Source of the DNA: a virus | DNA: 36,145 bases | Reading direction: 5' to 3' (one strand) | IMG/VR virus record: IMGVR_UViG_3300037086_000038 | Coordinates: 1 to 36,145 of that record | Shown: in pieces, positions 21,963 through 31,340 of the stretch | How positions within the stretch are numbered: the stretch's first letter is position 1 | Layout: each line of letters starts with the position of its first letter | Made by a program: the position numbers and the translations under genes | The notes under the pieces: generated by a model | The model's input: only the letters and a program-made list of their open reading frames with translations | What the model was told of the DNA's origin: nothing | Databases searched by the model: none

Positions 21963-22997
21963 CTACCCTCCTGTACCGAAATACCCTGTACTACCGCTCA
22001 GGTAATCAGACCAGTTGGTTCCGGTTCCGGCGCCAGAAGACATCCCCCCCGTACCAGTCAAATAGGAAGAGGGGTTGCTATTCTGCTTCAGCGCGTTCAG
22101 TATGGCCTGCTGGTTCTGGTAATTCAAGTAGAGGCCCGCCGTGCCCGTAGCCGTGTTCCCCACCCCGGTCAGGGCATTTGTATAGGCGTTGGATTGCCCC
22201 AAAGTGCCCGCTGCTGTAGCCGATCCCGCTCCCGCCGCATACTGGGCCGTTCCGGTTCCTGAATAGATACCGGCTTCATTCGTCGCCACACTCTGCCCCG
22301 CCCCGCCCGTGTTGCCGGTGAGCATATTATAAAGGTTCTGCTTTGACGAGGTATCTTCGGCGTACATTTCAGGTTGAAAAGTGCCGGAAATGTAATTAGC
22401 GATGTCAGTCGCCTGGTTGCCCGATCCGAACCCCCCACTTGCCGCCCTTTGTGCGGCTATCTCCTGCATGGAGAGGTCAACCATGCCCCCGCCTGAACCG
22501 CCACTCTGCATAGCCGTATTCAAATTGAATGGTTGACTCAGGTATCCGGCAGGAAGCCCACTGCTCCCCGTCGAGGATTGGGCTTGGGTATACGCATCAG
22601 CCTGCTGTTTCTGCTGTGTGAGTTGGTTTAACGTCTGGACGTCCTGTGCATATTCACCGGCATGGGCTTCTTTAGCCTTTGCACTTCCACTACTCTGCCA
22701 TGCCGAAACCTTTGCATTTGCCGCATCGAGGTCCGCTTGCTGCTGTGCCCCCCATACCGGCTGTGTCCCCATGTTCCCCGTGAGGTAATACTGGAGCATG
22801 TCGTAGAGCTTATTTCCCCCTACCGCATAGGGTTCGAGGGCGCCTACCGCCGACTGTTGACCGCCCACCATCATAGATTCGGCGCCGTACTGAGACAGGG
22901 CGGCTTGGTTTGCGGCATCCTTGGCCGAACTCGATCCTATCCAGGCAGACCCCGCTGCGCTCACTCCCGCTGCTGCCAACATTGCTGTAAGAGGCAT
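21963..22997 (-). CDS. Internal virion protein, gp7-like by position
   Basis: The product is 344 residues from ATG 22997, which has AAGGAG 9 bases upstream; a longer frame back to 23051 lacks a site and would overlap the acetyltransferase gene. The first 30 residues (LTAMLAAAGVSAAGSAWIG) are hydrophobic and Ala/Gly-rich, a common beginning of phage ejection and pilot proteins. The rest is dominated by Gly, Ser, Ala, Gln, Thr and Asn, with very few charged residues after about 180. The position right after the tail hub and before two other large late genes matches P22 gp7 or gp14. No enzymatic motif. Confidence 0.55.
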   Translation of the reverse strand: MPLTAMLAAAGVSAAGSAWIGSSSAKDAANQAALSQYGAESMMVGGQQSAVGALEPYAVGGNKLYDMLQYYLTGNMGTQPVWGAQQQADLDAANAKVSAWQSSGSAKAKEAHAGEYAQDVQTLNQLTQQKQQADAYTQAQSSTGSSGLPAGYLSQPFNLNTAMQSGGSGGGMVDLSMQEIAAQRAASGGFGSGNQATDIANYISGTFQPEMYAEDTSSKQNLYNMLTGNTGGAGQSVATNEAGIYSGTGTAQYAAGAGSATAAGTLGQSNAYTNALTGVGNTATGTAGLYLNYQNQQAILNALKQNSNPSSYLTGTGGMSSGAGTGTNWSDYLSGSTGYFGTGG

Positions 22998-22998
22998 A

Positions 22999-23439
22999 TC
23001 ATAACTCCTTGGAGAACATTGTCTCTTTAGGGACGTATCCCAACGACTCATACATCTTTACATTTTCTTCCGGCATGAGGTGGTTCCATCCTATGATAAG
23101 GACGGTTGCTCCCTTCTCAATGGCCCACGAGTCGAACGCCTTGAGCATCCTGTACCCGAGCTTGCCCCGGGACTGAGGAATCACATATCCAAAAAGAAGG
23201 GCCGCCATAAGCTCCCCCGTGAGCATCAACGGGAAGGACAGACCGGCAAAAACACCCTTATACCCATCGCCATTGGTGGCAAAGAAAACAACCCCCTTTC
23301 CGGTCGCGATGGCTTCCTCCCATATCTTGACGAAAAATGGTTCGTTCAGTGCTTTCTTTCCCTTGAGTTCCACAAGCATTTCCTTTACCAGTGGAACGAT
23401 GAGGGGGACTTCGTTCGGCCTGAGCTTATCGATGATCAT
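22999..23439 (-). CDS. GNAT-family N-acetyltransferase
   Basis: The product is 146 residues. It carries the GNAT acetyl-CoA site near 90-100 (pattern IPQSRGKLGYRML, the Q/R-x-x-G-x-G/A loop and following helix) and a late strand-helix unit with E-N-V-K-M-Y-E-S-L-G-Y, where the Tyr is the usual general acid position. It also fits the family length. The enzyme moves an acetyl group to an amine, but the acceptor cannot be read. Lying between tail and ejection genes, it may modify a virion or host protein early after injection, or an amino sugar. Small phage acetyltransferases of this type are known in late operons, without known role. Confidence 0.75.
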   Translation of the reverse strand: MIIDKLRPNEVPLIVPLVKEMLVELKGKKALNEPFFVKIWEEAIATGKGVVFFATNGDGYKGVFAGLSFPLMLTGELMAALLFGYVIPQSRGKLGYRMLKAFDSWAIEKGATVLIIGWNHLMPEENVKMYESLGYVPKETMFSKEL

Positions 23440-23443
23440 ATGC

Positions 23444-23665
23444 TCATCCTATGTACTGCCATACGGTCCCCGTCCACCTGTAAAACCCCGCGCCACTTCC
23501 AAAATTCAAATTAACACCATCTGCGTAAACCCTCATTCCGACGTATGGTTTCTGCGGAGTCACTTTTCCATAGTTCGTGTTTGATGGATCGTCAAACTGT
23601 CCAAGGGCGGTATACCAGTCGAGATAACTGGAAAATACCGGATGAGAAAAGCCCTTATCAGTCAA
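23444..23665 (-). CDS. Small tail-region protein
   Basis: The product is 73 residues, starting at TTG 23665 and overlapping the stop of the gp10-like gene by 8 bases. The C-terminal half has PYVGMRVYADGVNLNFGSG and FYRWTG..WQYIG, resembling a short beta domain that ends with a W-x-Y pattern, as seen in small phage proteins of the tail or fibre region. The aromatic-rich, charge-poor composition suggests a virion component. In P22 a small gene (26, tail needle) follows gene 10, but this product has no coiled coil and does not resemble the needle. Confidence 0.5.
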   Translation of the reverse strand: MTDKGFSHPVFSSYLDWYTALGQFDDPSNTNYGKVTPQKPYVGMRVYADGVNLNFGSGAGFYRWTGTVWQYIG

Positions 23666-25148
23666 CGTAGCCCCCGATAATTACCCGTTTGCATGGATCG
23701 CTTATCATTATCCGTGCTATCATCCCGTAAGGGAAAAGCCCTACCCTTCTCCACACAGCCCTCTTGGCGTACTCTCCGATGGCCCCGAGGGATGTCCCGT
23801 AATCTCCGGACCACGTATGGCCGCCATCTGCCGAGAAGGAAAATACTATATTCCCCCCGACGCCCATTTCAGCATCTACTATGAGCCGGTTGATCCTGAT
23901 GCTGTTAAGTTCTCCCTTCTTGTCTGCAAGGATTTGAGCGGTTCTGAAGGCAACGATAGGAGTGCCGCCATCATCCTGGTACACAGAATCGGTCATCTGA
24001 TAGATGTTCCCGCTTTTCCAATCACCCACAAGGTGCATATTGTTGAAATAGGCGTAGCAATTACTAAGGTGGCGGTTCGTCTGATATATGTAGGCTGCCC
24101 CGTAGCTCGACCGTTCATGCCACGCCATCATGGGATCGGGGATAGTGGAGTCAAAAACAAAGGTCTGGTTCATTGAAGGGGATGTTACGACCCAGAAACT
24201 ATGGCCGTCTGCTTCGTAACAATAGCTGAATGCGTCCGTCCATGGGGTCCATTTCTGCATTTGGAACGTAATGGCGGGAGGGGAGATAACCTGCACAGCA
24301 TCACTTGAAATCTGTACGGCTCCTATGAAACTTGGTCCGTCGTTCACCCGCCGCGCTCCGAGCATAAAAAGCCCGCCGTTCCCCCTCGCTACAGAAGCCG
24401 GCGCAGGAGTCCCGTAGTCCATGACGGCGGCTGTCATACGGGAGAATGGGAAGCCTTGGGCGGTAGCTATCCCGGCGTTGTACCAAATCTCCGTTGTCAC
24501 TTGCTTTACAAAGAAGAGCTGCTGCTGTTCGTACCAGATTGATTGAACGGGGTCCGGGGTCGCTTCGATGGACGCTACGGCCAGCGTACTCCAGTTCAGG
24601 CCGTTGTAAAGATCGGAACAGAAGACATTCATCGAATTGGCTTGGGCTACAACAAAATACCCGTCTGCGAATTCGAGGGCAGTAACTCCTGTCGAGGGGA
24701 AGCCGCACGTTCCATAGCCTCCGCTGCCCGCGAAAAAGGCGCTACTGGTAAATGTATACGTGACGACGTTGTAGATGTAGCCAAGCACCCCATCAACTAT
24801 CATGAGCTGGTTCCCGCCGACTCCGCCAACGGCCAGCCCGTTGTCCTTCATAATTACCCTGCCGATAGATGTCCCGAGCGATGCCAACGGGGCGGATACT
24901 GTGCCGGAGGTATTGACCGAGTAGAGGTTTGTCCCTGCTACCACGTAGAGAAGCCCGTTAAATACGTGCATTTTACGAACCACATACGCCCCAGCATTGG
25001 TCCATAGTGTCGTTCCCGGCGTCCCAACTAGGGAGAAAGGAGATTTTGACCCCTTGGCGTTCATCTCTACGAAAAAATTGACGAGGCGGGAGGCATCTAT
25101 GTTTGACGAGCGGCCTATGTAGCCGGGGCCTACGAGCTCAAAGATCAT
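23658..25148 (-). CDS. P22 gp10-like tail hub (packaged DNA stabilisation protein)
   Basis: The product is 496 residues, close to the 472 of P22 gp10. The start (FELVGPGYIGRSSNIDASRLVNFFVE) and the run HVFNGLLYVVAGTNLYSV near 65-82 are typical of this tail-hub family. The second reads as a blade of a seven-bladed propeller. Further blade-like repeats occur across the protein (LMIVDGVLGYIY, FADGYFVVAQ). The protein joins the gp4-like ring below the portal and forms the hub to which spikes attach. It is ATGA-coupled to the gp4-like gene. Confidence rests on length, order and these motifs together. Confidence 0.72.
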   Translation of the reverse strand: MIFELVGPGYIGRSSNIDASRLVNFFVEMNAKGSKSPFSLVGTPGTTLWTNAGAYVVRKMHVFNGLLYVVAGTNLYSVNTSGTVSAPLASLGTSIGRVIMKDNGLAVGGVGGNQLMIVDGVLGYIYNVVTYTFTSSAFFAGSGGYGTCGFPSTGVTALEFADGYFVVAQANSMNVFCSDLYNGLNWSTLAVASIEATPDPVQSIWYEQQQLFFVKQVTTEIWYNAGIATAQGFPFSRMTAAVMDYGTPAPASVARGNGGLFMLGARRVNDGPSFIGAVQISSDAVQVISPPAITFQMQKWTPWTDAFSYCYEADGHSFWVVTSPSMNQTFVFDSTIPDPMMAWHERSSYGAAYIYQTNRHLSNCYAYFNNMHLVGDWKSGNIYQMTDSVYQDDGGTPIVAFRTAQILADKKGELNSIRINRLIVDAEMGVGGNIVFSFSADGGHTWSGDYGTSLGAIGEYAKRAVWRRVGLFPYGMIARIMISDPCKRVIIGGYVD

Positions 25149-25894
25149 GAATAGTTGCCCGAATATGGCCCGACATATATGTCGTAGGCGTTCCGGCTCT
25201 TCTTCGGGAGATCAACCATCATCGTCCCTGGTCTGGTGTTCATGGCTACGATGTTGCCCATTGCTCGCGCTTTCATGCCCTTTAAGTGGGGCGGAAAAGG
25301 CTTCCCGTCATCACGGTACTGAGGCCACAACACTTCATCAAGGCTGTACCTCAAGGCCATGTAATAAGCCGACTGAAAAATGACGGTGTCGGTAGGGCCG
25401 GAGAATTCCGTCAGGGGCTTCTGCTGTCCAATGAAAAGCGTGTACACAATGGAGGCATCCGGGATCGGGTAGGCGTAGATGATGCCCATTTGTGATGTCT
25501 GCTGCGTGGGACCGGGATCATAGATAATCTCGGTAGGCCGGGCAGTCGAGATCAGTGAGTCTTCATAGGTGTCGTAGATCCCCTTATCTATTATATCGCA
25601 GGGGTAACGGACATTGAGGGCATCCTGAATGAAAGCGTTGTCTATCTTCGATGGCTTCGAGGTGTTGAAGTCCTGGCCGTACCCGATGGTATAGATATAC
25701 TTCCCCGCCGTCAGGGGGAAGTTCTCCATGATCGAAGCAAGTACCATCAGGGATTCTATGGACCACTGGTCGAGGATGTAATTGAGGTCGTTCAGAGCAT
25801 CGGCAATTTCAGAGGCGGCGGGAGCCTCATTCATTTTAAGCGCGCCTATGTCGCGGAACGACTTCTTGATGAGATCGCCGACAAGGACGACCAT
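25145..25894 (-). CDS. P22 gp4-like tail accessory (head-to-tail adaptor) protein
   Basis: The product is 249 residues. It starts with LVGDLIKKSFRDIGAL and then AALNDLNYILDQWSIE-like helices near 30-46, which is the hallmark of gp4-type proteins that bind below the portal. Later QSAYYMALRYSLDEVLWPQY lies near 169-189, a second conserved helix. It is longer than P22 gp4 (166 residues) because of an extra beta region at about 60-150. Order matches P22: coat, gp4, gp10. No muramidase motif could be picked out with confidence. Confidence 0.72.
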   Translation of the reverse strand: MVVLVGDLIKKSFRDIGALKMNEAPAASEIADALNDLNYILDQWSIESLMVLASIMENFPLTAGKYIYTIGYGQDFNTSKPSKIDNAFIQDALNVRYPCDIIDKGIYDTYEDSLISTARPTEIIYDPGPTQQTSQMGIIYAYPIPDASIVYTLFIGQQKPLTEFSGPTDTVIFQSAYYMALRYSLDEVLWPQYRDDGKPFPPHLKGMKARAMGNIVAMNTRPGTMMVDLPKKSRNAYDIYVGPYSGNYS

Positions 25895-26253
25895 TACGCA
25901 GATCCTTCAGCGACCGCCGATTTCTTTTTCTTCAGTTCCTTCAGAGTCAATTCGGTCTCTGCAATCTTGGCCTGAAGTATCTTGGTTTCGGTGAAGGCAA
26001 CAGGGGTATCTTCCCACCCGCTCTCCCTGAGCACCAGTTCTTCATCCTCGTTGTTGACCGTCTTGGGTTCATGGATAACATGGTACATCATCTTCGGGTA
26101 TGCCTGGTGACGATAGCCGGGCCGCCAGCCTTCCCGGACGGCTTCGGTTTCCTCAGCGTCGTTGTTTACCCTACGGACCCCATCAAGCTTATCGTGATAG
26201 AGAAATAGGGGCCATTCCTTCTTCATTTTTACCTGACCGATGTTTACAACCAT
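25894..26253 (-). CDS. Small structural-region protein
   Basis: The product is 119 residues. The N-terminal two thirds contain PKMMYH, TVNNEDEE and ESGW motifs, and the last 40 residues are a charged helix ending in a Lys-rich stretch. Proteins with a P-K-x-x-Y-H followed by T-V-x-N-x-E-E pattern occur next to head-tail genes in other phages, so a small head-completion or virion-linked part is plausible. Coupled to the gp4-like gene by TAATG. Function not established. Confidence 0.55.
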   Translation of the reverse strand: MVVNIGQVKMKKEWPLFLYHDKLDGVRRVNNDAEETEAVREGWRPGYRHQAYPKMMYHVIHEPKTVNNEDEELVLRESGWEDTPVAFTETKILQAKIAETELTLKELKKKKSAVAEGSA

Positions 26254-26255
26254 AT

Positions 26256-26405
26256 TTAGTGCCCTCCCTTCTTTTTCTTGTCAGACCGTTCGATAATGCT
26301 CTTCTGGATCATGGCGTTTCGCTTCGTTGTGGACTTGGCCTTAGTTCCGGAAGGGGTAGCTACGCGATAGCGTCCTGACTTTAACTTCTTGACTGTCACT
26401 GGCAT
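26256..26405 (-). CDS. Tiny basic protein 1
   Basis: The product is 49 residues from ATG 26405, preceded by GGAGGATGT. It is extremely basic (Lys/Arg about one third) with an R-Y-R-V-A-T-P-S-G-T-K start to the core and a Lys-rich end. No cysteines and no membrane segment. A DNA-binding or DNA-neutralising protein in the virion is a fair guess, as is a ribosome- or RNA-binding role. It lies two bases from the gene before the gp4-like gene, in the middle of the virion operon, and next to a second tiny basic gene. Confidence 0.5.
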   Translation of the reverse strand: MPVTVKKLKSGRYRVATPSGTKAKSTTKRNAMIQKSIIERSDKKKKGGH

Positions 26406-26417
26406 ACATCCTCCAGA

Positions 26418-26434
26418 GGGGGAATGAATCCCCC
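26418..26434 (-). promoter_or_regulatory. G5/C5 hairpin between the two tiny basic genes
   Basis: GGGGG and CCCCC (26418-26422 and 26430-26434) flank a 7-base loop. There is no U-run after it on either strand, so it is not a normal terminator. It may slow decay of one part of the transcript or mark a processing point. Confidence 0.4.
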
Positions 26435-26439
26435 ATGAG

Positions 26440-26538
26440 CTACTTCTTTTTGCCTTTCGACTTCACCGTTGTCTTGGCCTTCGGTGCATAGCCGAAGTGG
26501 CTCTGTGTCTTTGACACGCTAGCCTTCTTTTTAGTCAT
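26440..26538 (-). CDS. Tiny basic protein 2
   Basis: The product is 32 residues from ATG 26538, with GGAGGTGAG 6 bases upstream. It overlaps the end of the large glycosyltransferase gene by 8 bases. Eleven or so of 32 residues are lysine, grouped at both ends (TKKKAS, KSKGKKK), around a central SHFGYAPKAK. It is likely to bind nucleic acid or another acidic partner. It is too short for family assignment. The clear ribosome-binding site and operon position support it as real. Confidence 0.48.
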   Translation of the reverse strand: MTKKKASVSKTQSHFGYAPKAKTTVKSKGKKK

Positions 26539-29500
26539 GAGTTCTCACCTCCCTTTTTAACGGGATGAAGTGACGTTCTTTATCGAACGGCACGGTTTGG
26601 ACTATCTTTGTGAGATGATCGGTTTGCCCATACACAAGGTCTTTGTCGAGGTTCCACGCTTCCTTGAACTTATCCCATGCCTCTATCATCTGGCGGTTGT
26701 AAGTAGTGTTGCCCCTCCCCTGCGGGCCACCTGTGTGGTGAATATACATCCCATTATCTATCAGGACCTGCAGTCCGGAAAGGAAACACCTGATTGTATA
26801 GTCTTCATCGTCAAACCCGAATGGCCCGAACGACCTTATATCGCCGATGGTATCAAGACATTGCCTCGTGACAAACCAGAAAAATGATGGCATCCTTGAT
26901 ATGCTCCACAACTGTCCTTTGTGGGCGGGGTCATTCGACCATTTCTCAGCGAAGGCTTCGAGGTCCGCTATGTCACCATTATAGGTGACGGGGATATCTA
27001 TTTGCTGCGGACCGGACACGTAATTTGAACGAGGACCGATGATGCCGACGTTTGGGATAACGCTAGTCCAATACAGGCATTTGTCGGCCCAACCTTTTGT
27101 CAGAATGACATCATTGTCCATAACAACAACGTCTTTTCCCTTCGCTTCTCCGAAGAGCCTTGACCTTGCGGCAGGGACGCCTACGTTCTCGCTCAACTCA
27201 ATAAGTCTTATATCCGTCTGTTCCCTTAAGTAACCAAGGCTTGCATCGGTAGACCCGTTGTCGAGAACAATAATTTCATAGCTGTGGTTCCCGATAGTAC
27301 GTCTTACCGAGTCGAGACACTTCTGAATATGACCATCTCCGTTGTAATTGGGGATCAACAGAGATATTTCAGGTTGTTTTTCCTCTGAATAAGCTGTGCC
27401 GTTCGGGAGGAGGTAGGAAAGGTCAACCTCTTCGTGAACCCCCTTCGGGACATAATCGTCAAACTTGCCGATATCGATCCTGTAGCCTTTGTCAAAGAGC
27501 GCAGCGAGGCGTTCTATGGAGTATCTTGAATCCCTCCCGCTCTTGTTACCTGTAAAGATGGTCTGGACCTTATTAAGCGGGTTTGCAAAGGCGCGTGAGT
27601 TGCCGTCAAAAAGAAGGAGAGGTCTGGTATCCTTGAATTGATCTTTGCTCCAATCAAGGAAAGCTTCAAGAGTATTCGGGTTTGAGTAGGCAGGCATTTC
27701 AAGCAACGGGAGTACATCGGCTACCCGATATATGGAAGATGAGAGATCAAAAGGGTATCCAAAGTCTAAGTCATGATCCGCCCAGGGATACTTCCATGTT
27801 TCCGGCGCTGTTTGAGCCGTGTCCAGCATGTAACAGTGGGTCGTGTTCCAGCCCAGTCGTAGGGATACGACTAGAAGTTCCGGGTCGTCGGCAAGTTCAT
27901 ACACACAACCCTGAACGGAGAAGTCCTTCGCAAAAACCGTATCGTCAGTCAGGAATAGGACATAATCGTACCCCTTGACGGCCCCGACGAGAACAGTCTG
28001 AAAATCGTATTCCCTGAGCCAGTTCACATGAGGGTACGCTTTTATGAGGGCATCGTACTGCGCTTCGTACTTGGCTTCCGAGGCTGTCCACAAGACCTTC
28101 ACATCGATCTCGTCGGAATCAAGACAACGGCTGAGCAACCCGCGAAGGGTAGCGTCCAACTGCATGGCACGGTCCTTGCTAAAGATGACGCAGACGGTCT
28201 CATTCATTACCTTGTTCTCCCCCTTTTTGGCTAAGTAGTTCCCGTAAAGGTAATTTTCAACGACACCTGTCACCGGGACGAGTTTATGAGGCATGATCTT
28301 GAAAAGGTCGTAACCGTAAGATTTGAGGAACCGTACAACACATTGAAGAGTCGCATGGCCTCGACGAAAGTAAGTCCCTCCGTACTCAAACTGGATATTT
28401 TCTATCCGGCCCTCCGAGATCATATCTTTTGCGCCCTTGATAACGTCTAATTCAGATCCCTCGACGTCTATCTTCATGAAGTCGATATGGTCTACCCCGT
28501 GTTCTTGGCAAAAGAAATCAACGGTAGTCACCGTCACTTCATGAGACTTTTCGTCATCTTTTCTGTCCTCACACAGGTTGTAAAGGCTTTGAGATGTCTC
28601 GTAGTACGCCTGCCTGCCTGGACGGTCGGACAGGGCATAAGGGAACATCATGAAGTCGGGTCGTGGCGGAGCATCGGGTTCAAACGCATAGAGGGTGATG
28701 TTCTTGTGGAAGTTTATGGCATGACGCGACCAGGACCCCTTCTCGGCTCCTACATCGAAGACAACATCTCCATCTTTGATCAAGCCCTTGATGACGTCGA
28801 GTTCGCCATTTGTATCTATGCAGTCGTCCGTGGGCCCAAGGCAATAATGGAGGAGTTTCGTGTACAGGTCTGCCCAGGAATACTTCTTTAACCCTCCGTT
28901 ACAGACGAAGGTATCAATGGCGGAAACATAGGCCATATATTGCTTTTCAGTCAGTTTTCTTATGTACTCATCCACAGAATAGAAGTTGTTGAAGTCCCTG
29001 AAGTCAATGAAGCACTCCCTCGGGATGTACTCCTCAATGTTGGCGCATCCGTAATAGATAGGCACTGTCCGTGCCTCGAGGCAGTCGGGGATTTTCTGGC
29101 AGTAGCCCTTCGAGTAGATGGGGTGGTTGGTGTTCTCGAAACAGAGCGCATAGCGGTACTTGGCGAACATATTAAGGCGAGGTTCCGGCCCCGGCTGGAC
29201 GGCCCCTTTATAATTCGGGAGATCGAAGGGCGGGACCCCGTAGACATCGAAAGGCATGTCGGAATTCTCATGCCACCACTTCGCTGCCTCTACCCGCATG
29301 CTGTACAGCTCCGTAGGTACGGGTGAAGTCTTGTTCCCGGCGATCATGACTATTGCGTTCTGTCTGCTGGCTATAGGGTAAAGCTCCTCTCTCCTCTCCA
29401 TGTCTTCAGTGAGTATGGACACCCATGCCCCACGCCATGTGGGGATGTAGGTGAAACGCTCGGGGTCTACTTTGCATAGGTAGTCGTGAGCGGTAAAGAC

Positions 29501-29740
29501 ATGATCGAAGAGCTTCCAGCACGCGGCATTGTACTGGTTTGGCTCCACCACTTCTGGTTCCTCAAGGATAAGGACATTCGGGACGTTGCCCGCCCTTCCC
29601 CTGAAACCGCTCAAATTAAGATAGGCGTAGATGTGGGCTCCGGCTATCGGTTCGCGGGAATGAACTATCTGGTGTCTCCCGAATAGTTGCATACGTTCAT
29701 CTTCTGGCGCGAGGAATGCGTAGATGATGTTTACAATCAT
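26531..29740 (-). CDS. Four-domain glycan enzyme: GT10-type fucosyltransferase, FkbM methyltransferase, two glycosyltransferase domains
   Basis: The product is 1069 residues. Residues 1-295 resemble GT10 alpha-fucosyltransferases: YALCFEN at 197-203, then [16 protein letters not shown] at 225-240 and CFIDFRDF at 243-250. Residues 310-495 are an FkbM-type SAM methyltransferase: [12 protein letters not shown] at 326-337, FEPD at 353-356 and [18 protein letters not shown] at 420-437. Residues 512-760 look like a third, GT-A-type domain with DD at 599-600. Residues 790-1060 are a GT2 glycosyltransferase: [13 protein letters not shown] at 797-809, VLDNGSTD at 825-832, the D-N-D metal site at 875-877 and FDDEDYT at 976-982. 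An internal ATG at residue 512 (28207) with GGGGGAG upstream may allow separate synthesis of the second half. Gmd upstream would feed GDP-sugar to the first domain. Confidence 0.8.
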   Translation of the reverse strand: MIVNIIYAFLAPEDERMQLFGRHQIVHSREPIAGAHIYAYLNLSGFRGRAGNVPNVLILEEPEVVEPNQYNAACWKLFDHVFTAHDYLCKVDPERFTYIPTWRGAWVSILTEDMERREELYPIASRQNAIVMIAGNKTSPVPTELYSMRVEAAKWWHENSDMPFDVYGVPPFDLPNYKGAVQPGPEPRLNMFAKYRYALCFENTNHPIYSKGYCQKIPDCLEARTVPIYYGCANIEEYIPRECFIDFRDFNNFYSVDEYIRKLTEKQYMAYVSAIDTFVCNGGLKKYSWADLYTKLLHYCLGPTDDCIDTNGELDVIKGLIKDGDVVFDVGAEKGSWSRHAINFHKNITLYAFEPDAPPRPDFMMFPYALSDRPGRQAYYETSQSLYNLCEDRKDDEKSHEVTVTTVDFFCQEHGVDHIDFMKIDVEGSELDVIKGAKDMISEGRIENIQFEYGGTYFRRGHATLQCVVRFLKSYGYDLFKIMPHKLVPVTGVVENYLYGNYLAKKGENKVMNETVCVIFSKDRAMQLDATLRGLLSRCLDSDEIDVKVLWTASEAKYEAQYDALIKAYPHVNWLREYDFQTVLVGAVKGYDYVLFLTDDTVFAKDFSVQGCVYELADDPELLVVSLRLGWNTTHCYMLDTAQTAPETWKYPWADHDLDFGYPFDLSSSIYRVADVLPLLEMPAYSNPNTLEAFLDWSKDQFKDTRPLLLFDGNSRAFANPLNKVQTIFTGNKSGRDSRYSIERLAALFDKGYRIDIGKFDDYVPKGVHEEVDLSYLLPNGTAYSEEKQPEISLLIPNYNGDGHIQKCLDSVRRTIGNHSYEIIVLDNGSTDASLGYLREQTDIRLIELSENVGVPAARSRLFGEAKGKDVVVMDNDVILTKGWADKCLYWTSVIPNVGIIGPRSNYVSGPQQIDIPVTYNGDIADLEAFAEKWSNDPAHKGQLWSISRMPSFFWFVTRQCLDTIGDIRSFGPFGFDDEDYTIRCFLSGLQVLIDNGMYIHHTGGPQGRGNTTYNRQMIEAWDKFKEAWNLDKDLVYGQTDHLTKIVQTVPFDKERHFIPLKREVRTHD

Positions 29741-30705
29741 GCCCGGACTTCCTCCCCTGTCAGTTCACTTGCAACCATAAGCGCTACCAGTTTATCGAAA
29801 CTCGTCCCTGGATGCCAACCCAGAATCTTATTTGCCCTACTTGCGTCCGCCTTTAGGTAGTCAACTTCAACGGGTCGGACATACTTATCGCTAAATGTTA
29901 TGCTTCCTTTCCAGTCGAGACCAGCATATGTAAACGCCCGGTCGATAAATTCACGTACTGAATGGCTTTCGCCCGTTCCTATTACCAAGTCCATCGGTTT
30001 GTCCTGCTGAAGCATAAGCCACATGGCTTCAACATACTCGGGAGCGTAACCCCAGTCACGATAAGCCCCAAGGTTGCCAAGTTCTATAACGTCCTGCTTC
30101 CCGGTCTTTATTGCGGCCACTCCTCGTGCGATCTTACGCGAGACGAAGGTGACACCGCGCCGTGGGCTCTCGTGATTGAAGAGAATTCCGCAGGACACGA
30201 ACATCCCGTAAGCTTCCCGGTAATTTCGGGCCGTCCAGTGAGCGTAAAGCTTTGCTATTCCATAGGGAGAAGCGGGTTGAAACGGGGTGTCTTCGTTCTG
30301 TGGAGGCGGAGCAGTTCCGAAAAGCTCCGAAGACGATGCTTGGTAGAATCTCGTCTTGATTCCGCTTTTACGGATTGCCTCAAGAAGCCGAGTCGTCCCT
30401 AGTCCCGTCACATTACCCGTATACACAGGCATGTCGAAGGACAAACGCACATGGCTCATGGCGGCAAGGTTATAAACTTCATCGGGTTGAATGTTGTAAA
30501 TCAAGTCTGTCAGGCTATTCGCATCTGTCATATCCCCATAGTAACGGTAAAGATTAGGGTTGTCGTACATGGAGTCTATCCGCTCGGTGTTGATCGAGCT
30601 TGATCGCCTGATGAGGCCGTGGACCTCGTAGCCCTTGGAAAGAAGAAGCTCGGTCAGGTAAGAACCGTCTTGTCCAGTAATTCCCGTGATTAGAGCTTTC
30701 TTCAA
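29737..30705 (-). CDS. gmd: GDP-mannose 4,6-dehydratase
   Basis: The product is 322 residues. TTG 30705 is preferred over ATG 30738: it is 4 bases into the previous stop and the protein then starts [14 protein letters not shown], the true N-terminus of this family. The NAD(P) loop is GITGQDG, the catalytic Tyr and Lys are in [12 protein letters not shown], and NHESPRRG and [21 protein letters not shown] are the expected family blocks. It makes GDP-4-keto-6-deoxymannose, the precursor of GDP-fucose, GDP-rhamnose and GDP-perosamine. No second enzyme (GDP-fucose synthase or reductase) lies in the window, so the phage would rely on the host or another locus for it. It is coupled to the large glycosyltransferase gene. 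Confidence 0.9.
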   Translation of the reverse strand: MKKALITGITGQDGSYLTELLLSKGYEVHGLIRRSSSINTERIDSMYDNPNLYRYYGDMTDANSLTDLIYNIQPDEVYNLAAMSHVRLSFDMPVYTGNVTGLGTTRLLEAIRKSGIKTRFYQASSSELFGTAPPPQNEDTPFQPASPYGIAKLYAHWTARNYREAYGMFVSCGILFNHESPRRGVTFVSRKIARGVAAIKTGKQDVIELGNLGAYRDWGYAPEYVEAMWLMLQQDKPMDLVIGTGESHSVREFIDRAFTYAGLDWKGSITFSDKYVRPVEVDYLKADASRANKILGWHPGTSFDKLVALMVASELTGEEVRA

Positions 30706-31340
30706 TGTGCCCTCTTCCTGAAAATGAAACACCCACATTCGGGGGTAATTTCATCGAAACGCCACTGATCCATAACCGGCTCGAAATAGGAGAATATCTG
30801 TTCCGGCGAATAGGTCCGGTGAGCATTGAATCGTATCTCTGGCTTTCCCACCGGCACCACAAAAAGCAGTGTCCCTCCGGGAGAGAGGACCCGTTTCAAT
30901 TCACCAATCGCTTTCAAATCTCCATCTGGATCGAGAACGTCACCGTAGCGGCCAAGGCCGACATGCTCGACAACGTGCATACAGGACAGACTTTCGATGC
31001 TATTATCGGGAAAGGGGAGGGCTAAGAGGTCTGTATGGCTAACCGTAAGGCCGTCCATTGTGATCTCCATGTGACGGTAATCGTAATACTCCATCGGGAT
31101 GAACGCTGAGATAAGGGTGGCGAAATAGAGGAAGGACCCTATATCGACATGTCTTACCGGACGCATTGCAGCCAATATCCTGGCAGCCCATGCTGTGTGC
31201 GCGACATACTGACAATCCATTCCATGATCTTTGTCCTCATCGATAACGATCCAATCCTCTGCCATAGTGTGCCGTTGGTCGGTCATACTGAGGCTCTGCC
31301 GGAACTGATCCTTCATGAAATAGAATTGCTGTATGTCCAT
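30702..31340 (-). CDS. SAM-dependent methyltransferase, DUF268-like
   Basis: The product is 212 residues from ATG 31340, in a TGATG junction with the previous gene. The blocks [19 protein letters not shown] near 83-101 and the highly specific [15 protein letters not shown]...[20 protein letters not shown] near 137-171 match the DUF268 group of class I methyltransferases. Proteins of this type occur in surface-polysaccharide clusters. A role in capping or methylating a sugar is therefore likely, but not shown. Neighbouring genes are a glycosyltransferase and gmd. Confidence 0.75.
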   Translation of the reverse strand: MDIQQFYFMKDQFRQSLSMTDQRHTMAEDWIVIDEDKDHGMDCQYVAHTAWAARILAAMRPVRHVDIGSFLYFATLISAFIPMEYYDYRHMEITMDGLTVSHTDLLALPFPDNSIESLSCMHVVEHVGLGRYGDVLDPDGDLKAIGELKRVLSPGGTLLFVVPVGKPEIRFNAHRTYSPEQIFSYFEPVMDQWRFDEITPECGCFIFRKRAH

